Source of the DNA: Photobacterium profundum
Lineage (GTDB): Bacteria > Pseudomonadota > Gammaproteobacteria > Enterobacterales > Vibrionaceae
DNA length: 64,000 nucleotides
NCBI RefSeq assembly: GCF_003026285.1
Contig: NZ_PYOD01000002.1
Coordinates: 310,001 to 374,000, forward strand
Direction: 5' to 3'
Positions 45,631-54,148 of the stretch are shown in pieces. The position numbers and the translations under genes are program-made. The first letter of the stretch is position 1; each line of letters begins with the position of its first letter. The notes under the pieces were generated by a model. It was not told where the DNA came from. It did not search any database and saw nothing but the letters and a program-made list of their open reading frames with translations.

Positions 45631-46332
45631 TTATTCATTAATCATAATCGAGACTGGTTGCTTCAATAGCTGAGCAGGAATAACTGATAACCATCCATTG
45701 CTACGGGCATAATCAATCAGCGATGCACGATTAGTGACACCAAATATGGCAAACCGGACGATTAGATTAGCAATTTGCTTTTCTACCGCTTTAGGTGTGC
45801 GGTGGATCATCAACGCAATTTGCTTTGTCTGGCGACCACGTAATAACCAAAACAGTACAATTTCCTGAGAAGGTGTAAGTTGCATTTCCCCCAGCCGTAC
45901 AGAACTAAATGATTTATGGGATTTGTCGAACGTCATGATTTCAGCAAAAGCTTCGACACAAATCAGTTCTTTAAGATTAACTGCATTAAATTGCACTCCC
46001 CACGTTTCACCGTTAATGACAACTGGTCTCTTATTGAATGAAAATGCATCGTAACCATGCGCATAGTTATGAATATCTATGGTGCTAACTGTCTTATTAC
46101 TTAGCATTACATGTCTATCTTGTTGGGCAAAGATGGATGCAAATTGGGCTGTGTCACATGGTAGGTCACAATCAAATAGCCCCTCTATCTCCTTCGGAGC
46201 ATTGACCAACTGTCGATAGGCTTCATTCGCAAAAACAAATTGCCCACCTTTAGATTTAAGGCCTGCTGGAGTCGGGGTTGTGTCTAGCATGTGAATTAGG
46301 ACGGATAAGTATGTAGTTTGATCTAAATTCAC
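45631..46332 (-). CDS. LuxR-type transcriptional regulator with PAS-like N-terminus
   Basis: A 233-residue regulator. The first 110 residues resemble a PAS-type sensor (SKGGQFVFANEAYRQLVNAP and VINGETWGVQFNAVNL). The last 65 carry a LuxR/GerE-type helix-turn-helix: LTPSQEIVLFWLLRGRQTKQIALMIHRTPKAVEKQI. It follows the cytochrome-sulfite oxidase operon by 61 bases in the same direction, so it may be the last gene of that transcript or its regulator. The sensed signal is unknown. Confidence 0.8.
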   Translation of the reverse strand: MNLDQTTYLSVLIHMLDTTPTPAGLKSKGGQFVFANEAYRQLVNAPKEIEGLFDCDLPCDTAQFASIFAQQDRHVMLSNKTVSTIDIHNYAHGYDAFSFNKRPVVINGETWGVQFNAVNLKELICVEAFAEIMTFDKSHKSFSSVRLGEMQLTPSQEIVLFWLLRGRQTKQIALMIHRTPKAVEKQIANLIVRFAIFGVTNRASLIDYARSNGWLSVIPAQLLKQPVSIMINE

Positions 46333-46393
46333 GCTAGCTATTTTAGCAAATAGTCATGCTAAAAAAGTAGTAGAAATTACCCCTTTTTAGGCG

Positions 46394-46774
46394 TTAGTTT
46401 AAATAAGCTTCCACTGTTTTTTTAAGATCTAACGGCTGTAATTGGCTGTAATAATAAGCTACGTCATATATATCCTTTTTAGACAAATGCTTAACTTGTG
46501 CCTGCATAAATAAGTCTTGGCGGGTATTGTGTTTAAACGCTGTTAGTTGTTTCACTAAATAAGTATATTTTTGCCCTTTAAGGTTCGGATAAATTTTGAC
46601 ATAAGGCACTACGTTATCACCATGGCAACCTGAACATTGATTATTAACGAGCTCAGCACCACGTTGCAAATTCGGTTGATACTCCGTAATTGCTGCTCTC
46701 TCAGCATCTTCCTGCGCCCAAGTACCAAACGACAATAAGAAACAGCCTAAGACAATATATTTTGATACGTGCAT
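46394..46774 (-). CDS. Periplasmic c-type cytochrome
   Basis: A 126-residue class I cytochrome c with a signal peptide (MHVSKYIVLGCFLLSFGTWA). One heme site, CSGCH, lies near residue 47, with a methionine near 90 (QAQVKHLSKKDIYDVAYYYSQL is the usual C-terminal helix). It resembles the cytochrome encoded at 48476 in layout, as if both arose by duplication. It begins directly after the stop of the preceding gene. It likely carries electrons from the sulfite-oxidase-type enzyme. Confidence 0.87.
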   Translation of the reverse strand: MHVSKYIVLGCFLLSFGTWAQEDAERAAITEYQPNLQRGAELVNNQCSGCHGDNVVPYVKIYPNLKGQKYTYLVKQLTAFKHNTRQDLFMQAQVKHLSKKDIYDVAYYYSQLQPLDLKKTVEAYLN

Positions 46775-47263
46775 TCACCTACCCTCTTTAGGTGGCGGTG
46801 GTAATAATGTGGGATCCAGAGGTAATCGACGAAATTTTTCCATGTCCATTTTCACTTCACCGTAATTCGTACTCAGGTAATCCAGTACAGGATCCCATGT
46901 TTCGGATAAATCCCATAACCCTTGGGTGTCAACCATCCATTGAATAGTTTCGCGCCATACCTCTTTGGTGCCACTGTTTTGCGGAATAATCATACTGGTG
47001 TGGCACGCATTACACTGGTAGTTCACCACTTCCCAACCGGGTGCCATTATCAAGCCAGATTCAGGATCTACGGGGTACGTTTTCTTTGATATCACTTCCT
47101 TCGCGCTAATGTCTTTTGTATTGACCTCTTCGGCATAAGCTGTCGATATACTAATCAAGCTTGCGCTGAGCAGTAACACGCAACATATTGCCTTACCACG
47201 CGATAAATAAGCAGATACAAGCGACTGTTTCTGCTTCAATGCGTGCCTATCATTATGTTTCAT
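46775..47263 (-). CDS. Periplasmic c-type cytochrome, likely electron partner of the Mo enzyme
   Basis: A 162-residue secreted protein from the ATG at 47263, which overlaps the stop of the molybdenum enzyme gene by one base (TAATG). The signal peptide is a long hydrophobic segment (AICCVLLLSASLISISTAYA). One heme site, CNACH, lies in VNYQCNACHTSMIIP. The segment VWRETIQWMVDTQGLWDL is like the cytochrome subunits of SorAB/SoxCD-type sulfite dehydrogenases. The methionine axial ligand may be in TIQWMVD. The close coupling points to it as the direct partner of the enzyme. Confidence 0.82.
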   Translation of the reverse strand: MKHNDRHALKQKQSLVSAYLSRGKAICCVLLLSASLISISTAYAEEVNTKDISAKEVISKKTYPVDPESGLIMAPGWEVVNYQCNACHTSMIIPQNSGTKEVWRETIQWMVDTQGLWDLSETWDPVLDYLSTNYGEVKMDMEKFRRLPLDPTLLPPPPKEGR

Positions 47264-48483
47264 TATGCAACCCTTACCGCAATGCGGTGGCATCCATTAA
47301 ACATGTAGCCTTTAGGATTCCATTGAGGTTGAACAACAGGCTGTGCATCCCCTTGGTCATCAGTCGCTTTCGCCCAAATTTCGTAATACCCTTGCTGGGG
47401 TAAAGTCAGATTCAGAGACCACTGTTGCCATGCTGCCTTATTCACGGGCTTCGCTAGCGTTGCAGTGTGCCAATGGGCGCCATAGTCATAACTCACTTCA
47501 ACTTTCATCACTTCACGAGTACCTGCCCATGCATGCCCTCGTATCTCGATAGGTTTACCTAGCACTAATTCGGTGCCAGTTTCTGGGAAAGTTATTAACG
47601 ACTTTACGATCATCTCTTCAATGATTTTAAAATCTTTATTATCAACTTTTTCGCCTGGTGCAATCGGATGCTTAGGAATTTGATATGCAGGTGCTGCCAT
47701 TTTATGACCATCATGCACTTGATTACGGACACTAATACCCACGGCACACTTTTGAGACACCGATGCAGGACGTCCACCAAACACCACTCTCAATGGATAA
47801 CCGTGTAAATATGGGATTGCATCTCCATTCATTTCCCATGCAATCAATGCGTTATCACTCAATGCTGCTTTGATTGGTACACCGCGAGAAATCGCTTCAC
47901 CTTTACCACTTAAATGCGTATCAAACCCTTTATTCCCGGTATAAACCGCATCATCTTTTATACCGCAATCTTTCAAAACGTCACTCAACAATACGCCAGT
48001 CCATTCTGAGCAATATACTGCCGAATTGTTCCATTGATTACCTTTCGCGCCAGGAAAGAAACCTTTTCGACTATTCCCCCCACACTCCAATGTGAGTTGT
48101 TGCGTATGGTGAGTAAATTTCGATTTTAGTTCAGCAATTGTATACGTTTTAGACGTTATTACCGATTCTCCATCCACCGTAAATGTCCATGTCTCAGGGT
48201 CAATACTATTGAAATCTGGCATGATGCCATTCCAACGGACAAAAGGAACATTAGCAGGTGTAATTGCAGGATCAAGCATATGTTCTGGTACAGTGGCATT
48301 CAGTGGGCTGGAATTCAGCACAGTGTAATAATCAGGTAAATCGCTGGCTTTATTCCATGTGAGGGCTGACGTCTCTAGAGGAGTCATACCTACTGGTAAA
48401 TTCTCGGCAAATACCCATTTCGCAGGTAACAAAGAAGCGGCTGTTGTGGCAAGGGCGTTTTGAAGGAATGCACGTCTATTCAT
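47263..48483 (-). CDS. Periplasmic molybdopterin sulfite oxidase-family dehydrogenase (SorA/SoxC-like)
   Basis: A 406-residue enzyme of the sulfite oxidase fold. I start at the ATG at 48483 because it gives the Tat-type signal MNRRAFLQNALATTAASLLP; the longer frame lacks a signal. The molybdenum ligand is the cysteine of TLECGGNSR (C134). HGYPLRVVFGGRPASVSQK and the C-terminal dimerisation domain (VEVSYDYGAHW through FNGCHRIAVRVA) are family features. Export in folded form to the periplasm is expected. It sits among three cytochromes and likely oxidises sulfite or a related sulfur compound, though the substrate is not proven. Confidence 0.87.
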   Translation of the reverse strand: MNRRAFLQNALATTAASLLPAKWVFAENLPVGMTPLETSALTWNKASDLPDYYTVLNSSPLNATVPEHMLDPAITPANVPFVRWNGIMPDFNSIDPETWTFTVDGESVITSKTYTIAELKSKFTHHTQQLTLECGGNSRKGFFPGAKGNQWNNSAVYCSEWTGVLLSDVLKDCGIKDDAVYTGNKGFDTHLSGKGEAISRGVPIKAALSDNALIAWEMNGDAIPYLHGYPLRVVFGGRPASVSQKCAVGISVRNQVHDGHKMAAPAYQIPKHPIAPGEKVDNKDFKIIEEMIVKSLITFPETGTELVLGKPIEIRGHAWAGTREVMKVEVSYDYGAHWHTATLAKPVNKAAWQQWSLNLTLPQQGYYEIWAKATDDQGDAQPVVQPQWNPKGYMFNGCHRIAVRVA

Positions 48484-48877
48484 GTTGTTTTTCACTATTA
48501 TTGTTATTGGTAGAAAGGGCTTGCGATGCCGTACCATGCTTGAACGAATAGAAATACTCAGCTAACTGCTGAATATCATCTTTCGACAAAAGCTGAGCGA
48601 CTTTTGTCATGGTCATATCTTTACGCTGACCGTTTTTAAATTGCGTTAACTGCTGAACAAGGTACGCATTGTTTTGCCATTTCAAATCAGGAATGACGGT
48701 ATATCCGTTTACTCCAGTTTTTCCATGGCACGCTTTACACATATTTTCTAAACGTTGATAATCTTGTGCGTCTGCTGTAGGGGTAAATACAAAGCCAAAT
48801 AAAACAATAATAATGATGGGAACAATATTGACCTTATCTATCGATAGCCGTTGTTTTATATATCTCGACAGATACAT
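48476..48877 (-). CDS. Periplasmic c-type cytochrome, first gene of the operon
   Basis: A 133-residue class I cytochrome c. An N-terminal hydrophobic segment (VNIVPIIIIVLFGFVF) ends in TADAQ, a signal peptide. One heme site, CKACH, lies near residue 47, with likely methionine ligand in RKDMTMTKVAQLLSKDD. The last bases overlap the start of the molybdenum enzyme gene by eight. This is the first of four tightly spaced genes (cytochrome, Mo enzyme, two cytochromes). Confidence 0.87.
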   Translation of the reverse strand: MYLSRYIKQRLSIDKVNIVPIIIIVLFGFVFTPTADAQDYQRLENMCKACHGKTGVNGYTVIPDLKWQNNAYLVQQLTQFKNGQRKDMTMTKVAQLLSKDDIQQLAEYFYSFKHGTASQALSTNNNNSEKQHE

Positions 48878-49023
48878 TTAAAAACCCCTGATTAATTCTT
48901 TGTATTGACCTGAATCAATATTAAACAGGGTAGCAGGTGTAAATAGAATTCAAATATATCGAACAGCACGTTAAATATTTCTTAACCCTTACAGCCAACA
49001 TCGTAAATTGGTCAACCTTAGAC

Positions 49024-49197
49024 TCATTGCAATAAAACACCGTTAAACAAAGTGGGGGCTATTACATCTTCTGTCGGAATAGAAGCAACCGACTCTGTTA
49101 TCGCATGCACTATATCGTGAGAATTAAGCACGCTACGAACAACAATACCTCCCCAGACTAAGAACATCGCTATCGTGCTAAGCACTACTAAAAACAT
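49024..49197 (-). pseudogene. Truncated duplicate of the DUF808 (YedI-like) gene
   Basis: An open frame of 57 codons whose product matches an internal part of the intact DUF808 protein at 52849-53754: both share IAMFLV-x-GGIVV, NSHDIVHAITESV and VIAPTLFNGV. The DNA is also alike over about 170 bases (compare 49030-49195 with about 52920-53080). Only the segment close to the C-terminus is left, with the rest lost. The reading frame is still open, so the duplication may be recent or the peptide may be kept. Confidence 0.85.
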
Positions 49198-49244
49198 ATG
49201 GTGCTATACGTCAGGGATAACTGTGACCGAAATTTAATTTTAAT

Positions 49245-49554
49245 ATGAAACAACTAATATCACTTAATTATTTAGCACTGATCGTCCTATCAACTATCAG
49301 CGCCTATACTTTTTCGACTGAGATTTATGACTACTTCCAGTCTTACTACATACAAGCTATTTTTGCTGTTGTTGGGTGGTCCTTAAATTGGCTAAACACA
49401 TATTTACGCTATACTTTACGAGTGGATACAAGGGAAAGGTTTCATTGCTTCTAGCTGGACACTATTTCTGGTGTGTCTTTTCATCAATTATCGTTTGTTT
49501 ACACCGATAATTGACCCATTCGTTGTATTACAAAGCAAGCAAGTTGAATCATAA
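49245..49554 (+). pseudogene. Frameshifted small membrane protein
   Basis: The first frame (49245-49454) gives MKQLISLNYLALIVLSTISAYTF and a second hydrophobic stretch ending GWSLNWLNTYL. A different frame then runs on as AILYEWIQGKGFIASSWTLF and LFINYRLFTPIIDPFV to a stop at 49554. Together they make a plausible protein of about 103 residues with three membrane helices, so I infer a one- or two-base frameshift near 49400. If the frames are unrelated, only a 69-residue peptide is left. Confidence 0.4.
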
Positions 49555-50074
49555 TTTACACAAAGTCAGAGAATACGCTTAGCCATATAAATCATTTACG
49601 TGCTGAACTAGGCAGAATTAATAAAATAAATTTTGATAAAACTAGCCCGATTGCCACTTCTTTAGTGCTAGATTTATTAATGGGATTTACAAACTTATTA
49701 CTGATTATTGCAACTAAAAATAAGAAAATGGAAGATATTTCATACATTAACATCAAGTAAAAACCGAATAATATAGAAGGCAATCAAAATCATTATTAAA
49801 AATATCGTTCATAATCAACACGTCATATTACCCATCAACGAAGTCATATTTAATAGCAATATCAAGCCTAGTTTTTCAGATATTTTCGTAAGAGATGTAA
49901 ATTATAAAATCAAACATAAAACTGTAACAAAACACCGTACAAATATAGTCAAGCAAGATACTCAACAACTTAACGTCAAATGCTTGACGCATCACAAAAA
50001 TAAAATAAAATCACCTTGCTCATAGAAAAATAGACAAAACTTACTTCGTTCACAAAAAATAAGACAAATGTATA
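49555..50074. other. AT-rich gap upstream of the XRE regulator
   Basis: About 520 bases. A minus-strand frame of 63 codons (49592-49783) is hydrophobic but has no ribosome binding site or family resemblance. I see nothing else. Confidence 0.45.
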
Positions 50075-50374
50075 ATGAAATTATTGATAAGCGAGAAGAT
50101 AAAGACAGCTAGAACTAGCCGAGATATAACGCAAGTAGATATGGCTAAGAAGCTTAATTTATCTAGGCAGACCTATTTAAATCTAGAGACGGGTAAAACG
50201 TCACCACGCTGTGACATGTTATTAGATATAGCTAACGTTACTGGGTATGAAATAGGTTTTTTCTATACACGTGAAGAAGGAAAAGAACATCCTGATTGTT
50301 ATACCAACCAGCAGGTAATAGCAATAATAAGAGAAGCAGCAATTTACGCAGAAAGAAAATTAACAAATGTATGA
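50075..50374 (+). CDS. XRE-family helix-turn-helix regulator
   Basis: A 99-residue DNA-binding protein. The Cro/C1 helix-turn-helix spans about residues 8-60: IKTARTSRDITQVDMAKKLN, then LSRQTYLNLETGKTSPRCDMLLDIANVTG. The C-terminal 35 residues form a short helix with no known domain. Proteins of this size often regulate mobile or toxin-antitoxin genes, but no partner gene is seen; the DNA on both sides is decayed. Its AT-rich leader is unlike the surrounding housekeeping genes. Confidence 0.82.
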   Translation: MKLLISEKIKTARTSRDITQVDMAKKLNLSRQTYLNLETGKTSPRCDMLLDIANVTGYEIGFFYTREEGKEHPDCYTNQQVIAIIREAAIYAERKLTNV

Positions 50375-51690
50375 GTCAGCTATGATTAATGTTATCACTA
50401 AAAATATGCGTTGATGATCAAATCAGTTTCTAAGCGGATCTAGCTCTAATTAACCGCATGTTATGCAATAGCTTTTCTTTCAGGTACACCAACTCTTATG
50501 GCTTTGTTTATAGCATTGGTAGGGCTTCGCCAACTTGAGCGTTGTAGCTACGGAGTGTCATTGTACCGTTGGTTAGTTCTTTGTATCTGACATGACAGTT
50601 TCTGAGAGCGATCTAAAATTATACCCAGAATGCACTTGAACCTCGTTGATCTAATGCTTTGTTGTATTATGTCCAATTATCAAAGCAATAACGCTATCTA
50701 TTCTTGAAGTGTGAATATCGCGTATAACGTTGATGTTGCCATTTTGGACTATCTTTAATTAGCGCTTCAAGCTGTTTGGATGGTTCAAATAGAGTTAACG
50801 AGCCCTGCCTTACTTCAACCATTTCTCTGTCGTGGTCTGCTAAATCAATGGAAAGCTGTGCTGATGAATATGGGGCATAACCAACTTCTATAAGGTTGAA
50901 TATCTTACAAAGGTTAATGCGCGTAAACTTCATCGACAAAGCAGAAAACTCAAGGATAATCCATCAAGGGTCTTCGCATCTGAGCTTGGTTGCTCAAATC
51001 TGCTACTAATGCTGGTACTTCAATCTTGTTTTTTGTAAGTTTTTTAATTTTTTATTAGCTGTCACTTTTTAGCTATTAAGTCAGCATCCCTGAATACAAC
51101 CTTTGCCTGTTAGCGTGTCATGGCAGTGCTTACCACCAGCCCTGCAAACTCTTCATCGAAGTACAAACTGTATAAGCTCGCAGGCGACGCCATCAAAAAT
51201 TTACCGTTCTTTTTTGCAACGAATATAACGAATGTTTTGACGTACCTAAAAAACCTACAAGTCACTTTGTCTTTTTGCTTAGACACCCGTTCAAAAAGGC
51301 AGTCAAAAGTCCAAACTTTCCAACCAGCTAATTCCAGTGGCTTCCCTTCTCATTCATCTGACATATGGCATATTGAATTGCAGAACTTAATAATTTTTTA
51401 GACATGCTCCAAGCATAAATTATATTCCCAGTCGCCGTCACTTCTTTCTATATATTTAAAGTGTCTTATGCATGCATTCTTTACATGGATACAAGAAGGT
51501 ATTTCACAGTTAAAACTCGAAGTGGATAAACGTTTATCCAGTTACAATCTTACTCGTCTTAAAATAATGTCTTGTCGTATTTTTCGATTAAATATTCAAT
51601 ATCAAGCTCAGACATGAACCACCCTATTGGACGCATGCCATTGCCATCAATAAAACATTGATTTATATTTCTTCCGCGCTCTAAGGCAGC
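50375..51690. other. Decayed region with gene fragments
   Basis: About 1.3 kb without an intact recognisable gene. It contains a minus-strand frame at 50694-50933 and a headless frame at 51559-51711, annotated separately. The rest has many stops in all frames. With the truncated DUF808 copy and the frameshifted membrane gene, this reads as a graveyard of accessory genes. Confidence 0.5.
50694..50933 (-). CDS. Unrecognised small protein or gene remnant
   Basis: An open frame of 79 codons from an ATG at 50933 (MKFTRINLCKIFNLIEVGYA...). The composition is protein-like, with an acidic helix (LSIDLADHDREMVEV) and a basic end (WQHQRYTRYSHFKNR). There is no ribosome binding site, and the frame continues a few codons upstream of the ATG before a stop. 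It may be the C-terminal remnant of a larger gene. I recognise no family. Confidence 0.3.
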   Translation of the reverse strand: MKFTRINLCKIFNLIEVGYAPYSSAQLSIDLADHDREMVEVRQGSLTLFEPSKQLEALIKDSPKWQHQRYTRYSHFKNR

Positions 51691-51711
51691 GTATTGTTTG
51701 CACTGAGTTAC
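51559..51711 (-). pseudogene. Headless gene fragment
   Basis: An open frame of 50 codons with protein-like content (ALERGRNINQCFIDGNGMRP, then WFMSELDIEYLIEKYDKTLF) but no start codon at its 5' end, where a TAG closes the frame. Internal ATG codons have no ribosome binding site. I take it for the C-terminus of a lost gene; family unknown. Confidence 0.35.
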
Positions 51712-51757
51712 CTAATATTTATGACCTTTGAATTTCACTGGAAAAGGAATTCATTTT

Positions 51758-51783
51758 GCCCACAACTACAAGTGGGCTTTTTA
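51758..51783 (+). terminator. Terminator-like hairpin in the leader of the outer-membrane protein gene
   Basis: GCCCAC and GTGGGC pair around an 8-base loop and are followed by TTTTTT. It lies 28 bases before the ATG of the beta-barrel gene, so it either ends an upstream transcript or acts as an attenuator for that gene. Confidence 0.65.
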
Positions 51784-51810
51784 TTACTTAACACAAATAA
51801 GAGAATACAA

Positions 51811-52302
51811 ATGAAAAAAGTACTTTTAGGAATGGCTATTATCGCGGCATCTGCATCAGTTCAAGCTGATAGCGCTGTTACTCTTGGTTACGCTCAATCT
51901 GCACTTAAAGAAGCATCAAACTCTAATGGTTTTGCTTTAGGTTATTCATATGTTCCAGCAGGTCAAAAGCTAGGTGTTATCACTTCAGTGCTTCACACAA
52001 GAGGCGATGACAACAGCAACGGCATCAAAACAAATTACACAATGACTTCATTATCTGTTGGTCCAATGTACTCAGTGACAGAATCACTTGATGTTTACAG
52101 CACATTAGGTTTCATGACTGGCAAGGCAGACATTAAAAGTGACTCAGTAAAAGGCACAGTGCGAGACACAGCAACAACGTTAGGTGCTGGTATTCAGTAC
52201 AGCTTTGAAAATAACTTTGTTACTAAGCTTGGTATGGAAAAGACACTTAACAATGATATTGATGCAATCAACTTCATTATCGGTGGAGGCTACCGTTTCT
52301 AG
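51811..52302 (+). CDS. Small outer-membrane beta-barrel protein
   Basis: A 163-residue protein from the ATG at 51811 (AAGAG upstream). The signal peptide MKKVLLGMAIIAASASVQA is followed by repeated short beta-strand patterns with alternating hydrophobic residues (VTLGYAQSALK, FALGYSYVP, LGVITSVLHTRG, SLSVGPMYSV, YSTLGFMTG, TLGAGIQYSF, NFIIGGGYRF). The terminal aromatic residue and eight-strand scale match OmpX/Ail/Lom-type barrels. The final strand motif is the recognition signal for outer-membrane insertion. A lipoprotein gene overlaps its end. Confidence 0.82.
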   Translation: MKKVLLGMAIIAASASVQADSAVTLGYAQSALKEASNSNGFALGYSYVPAGQKLGVITSVLHTRGDDNSNGIKTNYTMTSLSVGPMYSVTESLDVYSTLGFMTGKADIKSDSVKGTVRDTATTLGAGIQYSFENNFVTKLGMEKTLNNDIDAINFIIGGGYRF

Positions 52303-52423
52303 GTTAATTATAGGCGCTGTTCTAGCGCTTTCTATGCTGACTGGCTGTGCAAGCACTCCTAAAAGTGCCGTTAAAGAGGTTGGCGGAATGATATTAACAC
52401 CAATGTCTCACAGCCACCGCTAG
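52283..52423 (+). CDS. Small lipoprotein overlapping the barrel gene
   Basis: A 46-residue frame with a lipoprotein signal: SRLIIGAVLALSMLTGCAST, with the LTGC lipobox and the mature part only about 25 residues (AVKEVGGMILTPMSHSHR at the end). I place the start at a GTG at 52283, which lies inside the last codons of the barrel gene. A GGAGG within the barrel gene is slightly too far downstream to serve that GTG, so the true start is uncertain; a non-canonical codon near 52295 is possible. Confidence 0.55.
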   Translation: MEATVSRLIIGAVLALSMLTGCASTPKSAVKEVGGMILTPMSHSHR

Positions 52424-52848
52424 AAATAAGCACATATGATAAAGCCCACTTAATCATGGGTTTTTATTGCCTGTAAATAAAGCAACTTTCATTTCACGCG
52501 AGTTCTCAAAGAAATTTATTCAGAGCTCCGTGTTTACTGAAAACCCTTGAGAATGTCGAATTGCATTCCTAAGCACCAAGGTCGAATAAACCATCTAGTT
52601 AATAAAAACGGTCTAACAATTAAAACAAAAAATAAGTAATAGGAACATTTAACGGTACAAAAAATGATATTAAAAATCATCGCAGGGTTCAAAAATAACG
52701 CTCTGGTTCATTGCTCTTCTGGGATATTTTTTTCAGAATATAACATTCTAATCAATCTCTCTGCAATTGGCTTGATTAGCTCGGTGACGAAATAGATGAA
52801 TACTTATACGACCTATAGATAGAAAAAGCCCTCGTCATAAAACAAGGG
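52424..52848. other. Gap between barrel/lipoprotein genes and DUF808 gene
   Basis: About 425 bases with no supported gene. A weak hairpin followed by TTTTT (about 52444-52465) may end the barrel-lipoprotein transcript. The rest is AT rich and without a recognisable feature. Confidence 0.5.
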
Positions 52849-52850
52849 CT
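52822..52850 (-). terminator. Terminator of the DUF808 gene
   Basis: AGCCCT and AGGGCT pair over a 12-base loop, next to an A run that is a T run on the minus strand, directly at the DUF808 stop. Confidence 0.7.
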
Positions 52851-53754
52851 ATTTACCACGTACTTTCTGTACGGCAGTGACTACTGCTAAAACAATTATA
52901 CCTGCTACTACCCCGACTACACCGTTAAACAAAGTGGGGGCTATTACATCAGCTGTCGGAATAGAGGTAACCGACTCTGTAATCGCATGCACTATATCGT
53001 GAGAATTAGGTACGCTATGAACAACAATACCTCCCCCGACTAAGAACATCGCTATCGTGCCAACTACTGCTAAAAATTTCATTAAATAAGGGGCGGCATT
53101 CACAAGGAAGGTACCAAATACACGCTTGATGGTTTTCTCTTCGCTGTTTCTTACCAAATACAAACCAGCATCATCTAATTTCACAATGCCGGCCACCAGC
53201 CCATACACACCCGCAGTCATTACTACCGCAATCAAACTGACCACCATTAATTGAGTAGGAAATGGGTGTGTTTGTACGGTACCTAAAGCGATAACAATAA
53301 TTTCAGCAGAAAGAATAAAATCGGTTCGTATTGCCCCTTTTATTTTTTCTTGCTCAAACGCAACTAAATCAATGTTTTCATCTTCCGGTTGCTCTGATGT
53401 TTCTGATTCCTCTTTACCGTGTAAGAACTTATGAGTGATCTTTTCTACACCTTCAAAACACAAAAATAACCCACCGAGTAAAAGCATTGGGGTAATGAGC
53501 CAAGGCGCAATGGCACTGATTAATAACGCCGCAGGAACTAGAATTAGCTTATTCTTAAACGAGCCTTTTGCAACAGCCCACACCACAGGAATTTCACGTT
53601 CAGCCCGTACACCTGAGACTTGTTGTGCATTCAACGCTAGATCATCGCCAAGTACCCCTGCCGTTTTACGTGCCGCTACTTTTGTCATTAAAGCAACGTC
53701 ATCTAAAACAGTTGCAATATCGTCTAGTAGGGTCAATAAACTTGCACCTGCCAC
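52849..53754 (-). CDS. DUF808 (YedI-like) inner-membrane protein
   Basis: A 301-residue integral membrane protein of the DUF808/YedI family. The start MAGASLLTLLDDIATVLDDVALMTKVAARKTAGVLGDDLALNA (read in parts) is the family signature, followed by about six hydrophobic helices. A charged loop (HGKEESETSEQPEDE) lies near residue 115-130. The function of the family is unknown. It is flanked by a terminator at its 3' end. A truncated copy of its C-terminal part occurs 3.7 kb away at 49024. Confidence 0.9.
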   Translation of the reverse strand: MAGASLLTLLDDIATVLDDVALMTKVAARKTAGVLGDDLALNAQQVSGVRAEREIPVVWAVAKGSFKNKLILVPAALLISAIAPWLITPMLLLGGLFLCFEGVEKITHKFLHGKEESETSEQPEDENIDLVAFEQEKIKGAIRTDFILSAEIIVIALGTVQTHPFPTQLMVVSLIAVVMTAGVYGLVAGIVKLDDAGLYLVRNSEEKTIKRVFGTFLVNAAPYLMKFLAVVGTIAMFLVGGGIVVHSVPNSHDIVHAITESVTSIPTADVIAPTLFNGVVGVVAGIIVLAVVTAVQKVRGK

Positions 53755-54148
53755 TGGATCACTCCTTCTAAAAATTCACATTGAATAAATAATATTCTCT
53801 TTCCAGCATAGACCTTGATTCATAGCGTTAGTTTCAAGCTTATACATTTTTGACAAGAAACTCATACAAATAACGACTCAAAGACACCCAGCATCACTTT
53901 GCTAATACATTAGCAACAGAATTTTCACCAAAAGTATAACTACGCCTCGCACAACATTAGAGCATTTAATTACCATATTTGAATAACAAGCAAAAAGATG
54001 TATATTTTTTATATCAATATAACTGCGATATATAGTAGATTCGACTATAGCAAAACTACTACATTGGTACGTATGTCCAACTTAACAGACAATATTTAAT
54101 CGAGCATCGTTTTTAACGATACTTATAATAAAATAATAACGGACAAGC
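53755..54148. other. Divergent promoter region between DUF808 and LuxR genes
   Basis: About 390 AT-rich bases with no open frame of interest. It should hold the promoters of both flanking genes; I see no clear palindrome or known operator. Confidence 0.45.

Noticed and set aside
49592..49783. Minus-strand hydrophobic frame of 63 codons
   Set aside because: No ribosome binding site and very AT-rich; hydrophobic frames are common by chance in such DNA.
51120..51401. Plus-strand frame of 93 codons in the decayed region
   Set aside because: Low protein-like character, no start signal and no known domain.
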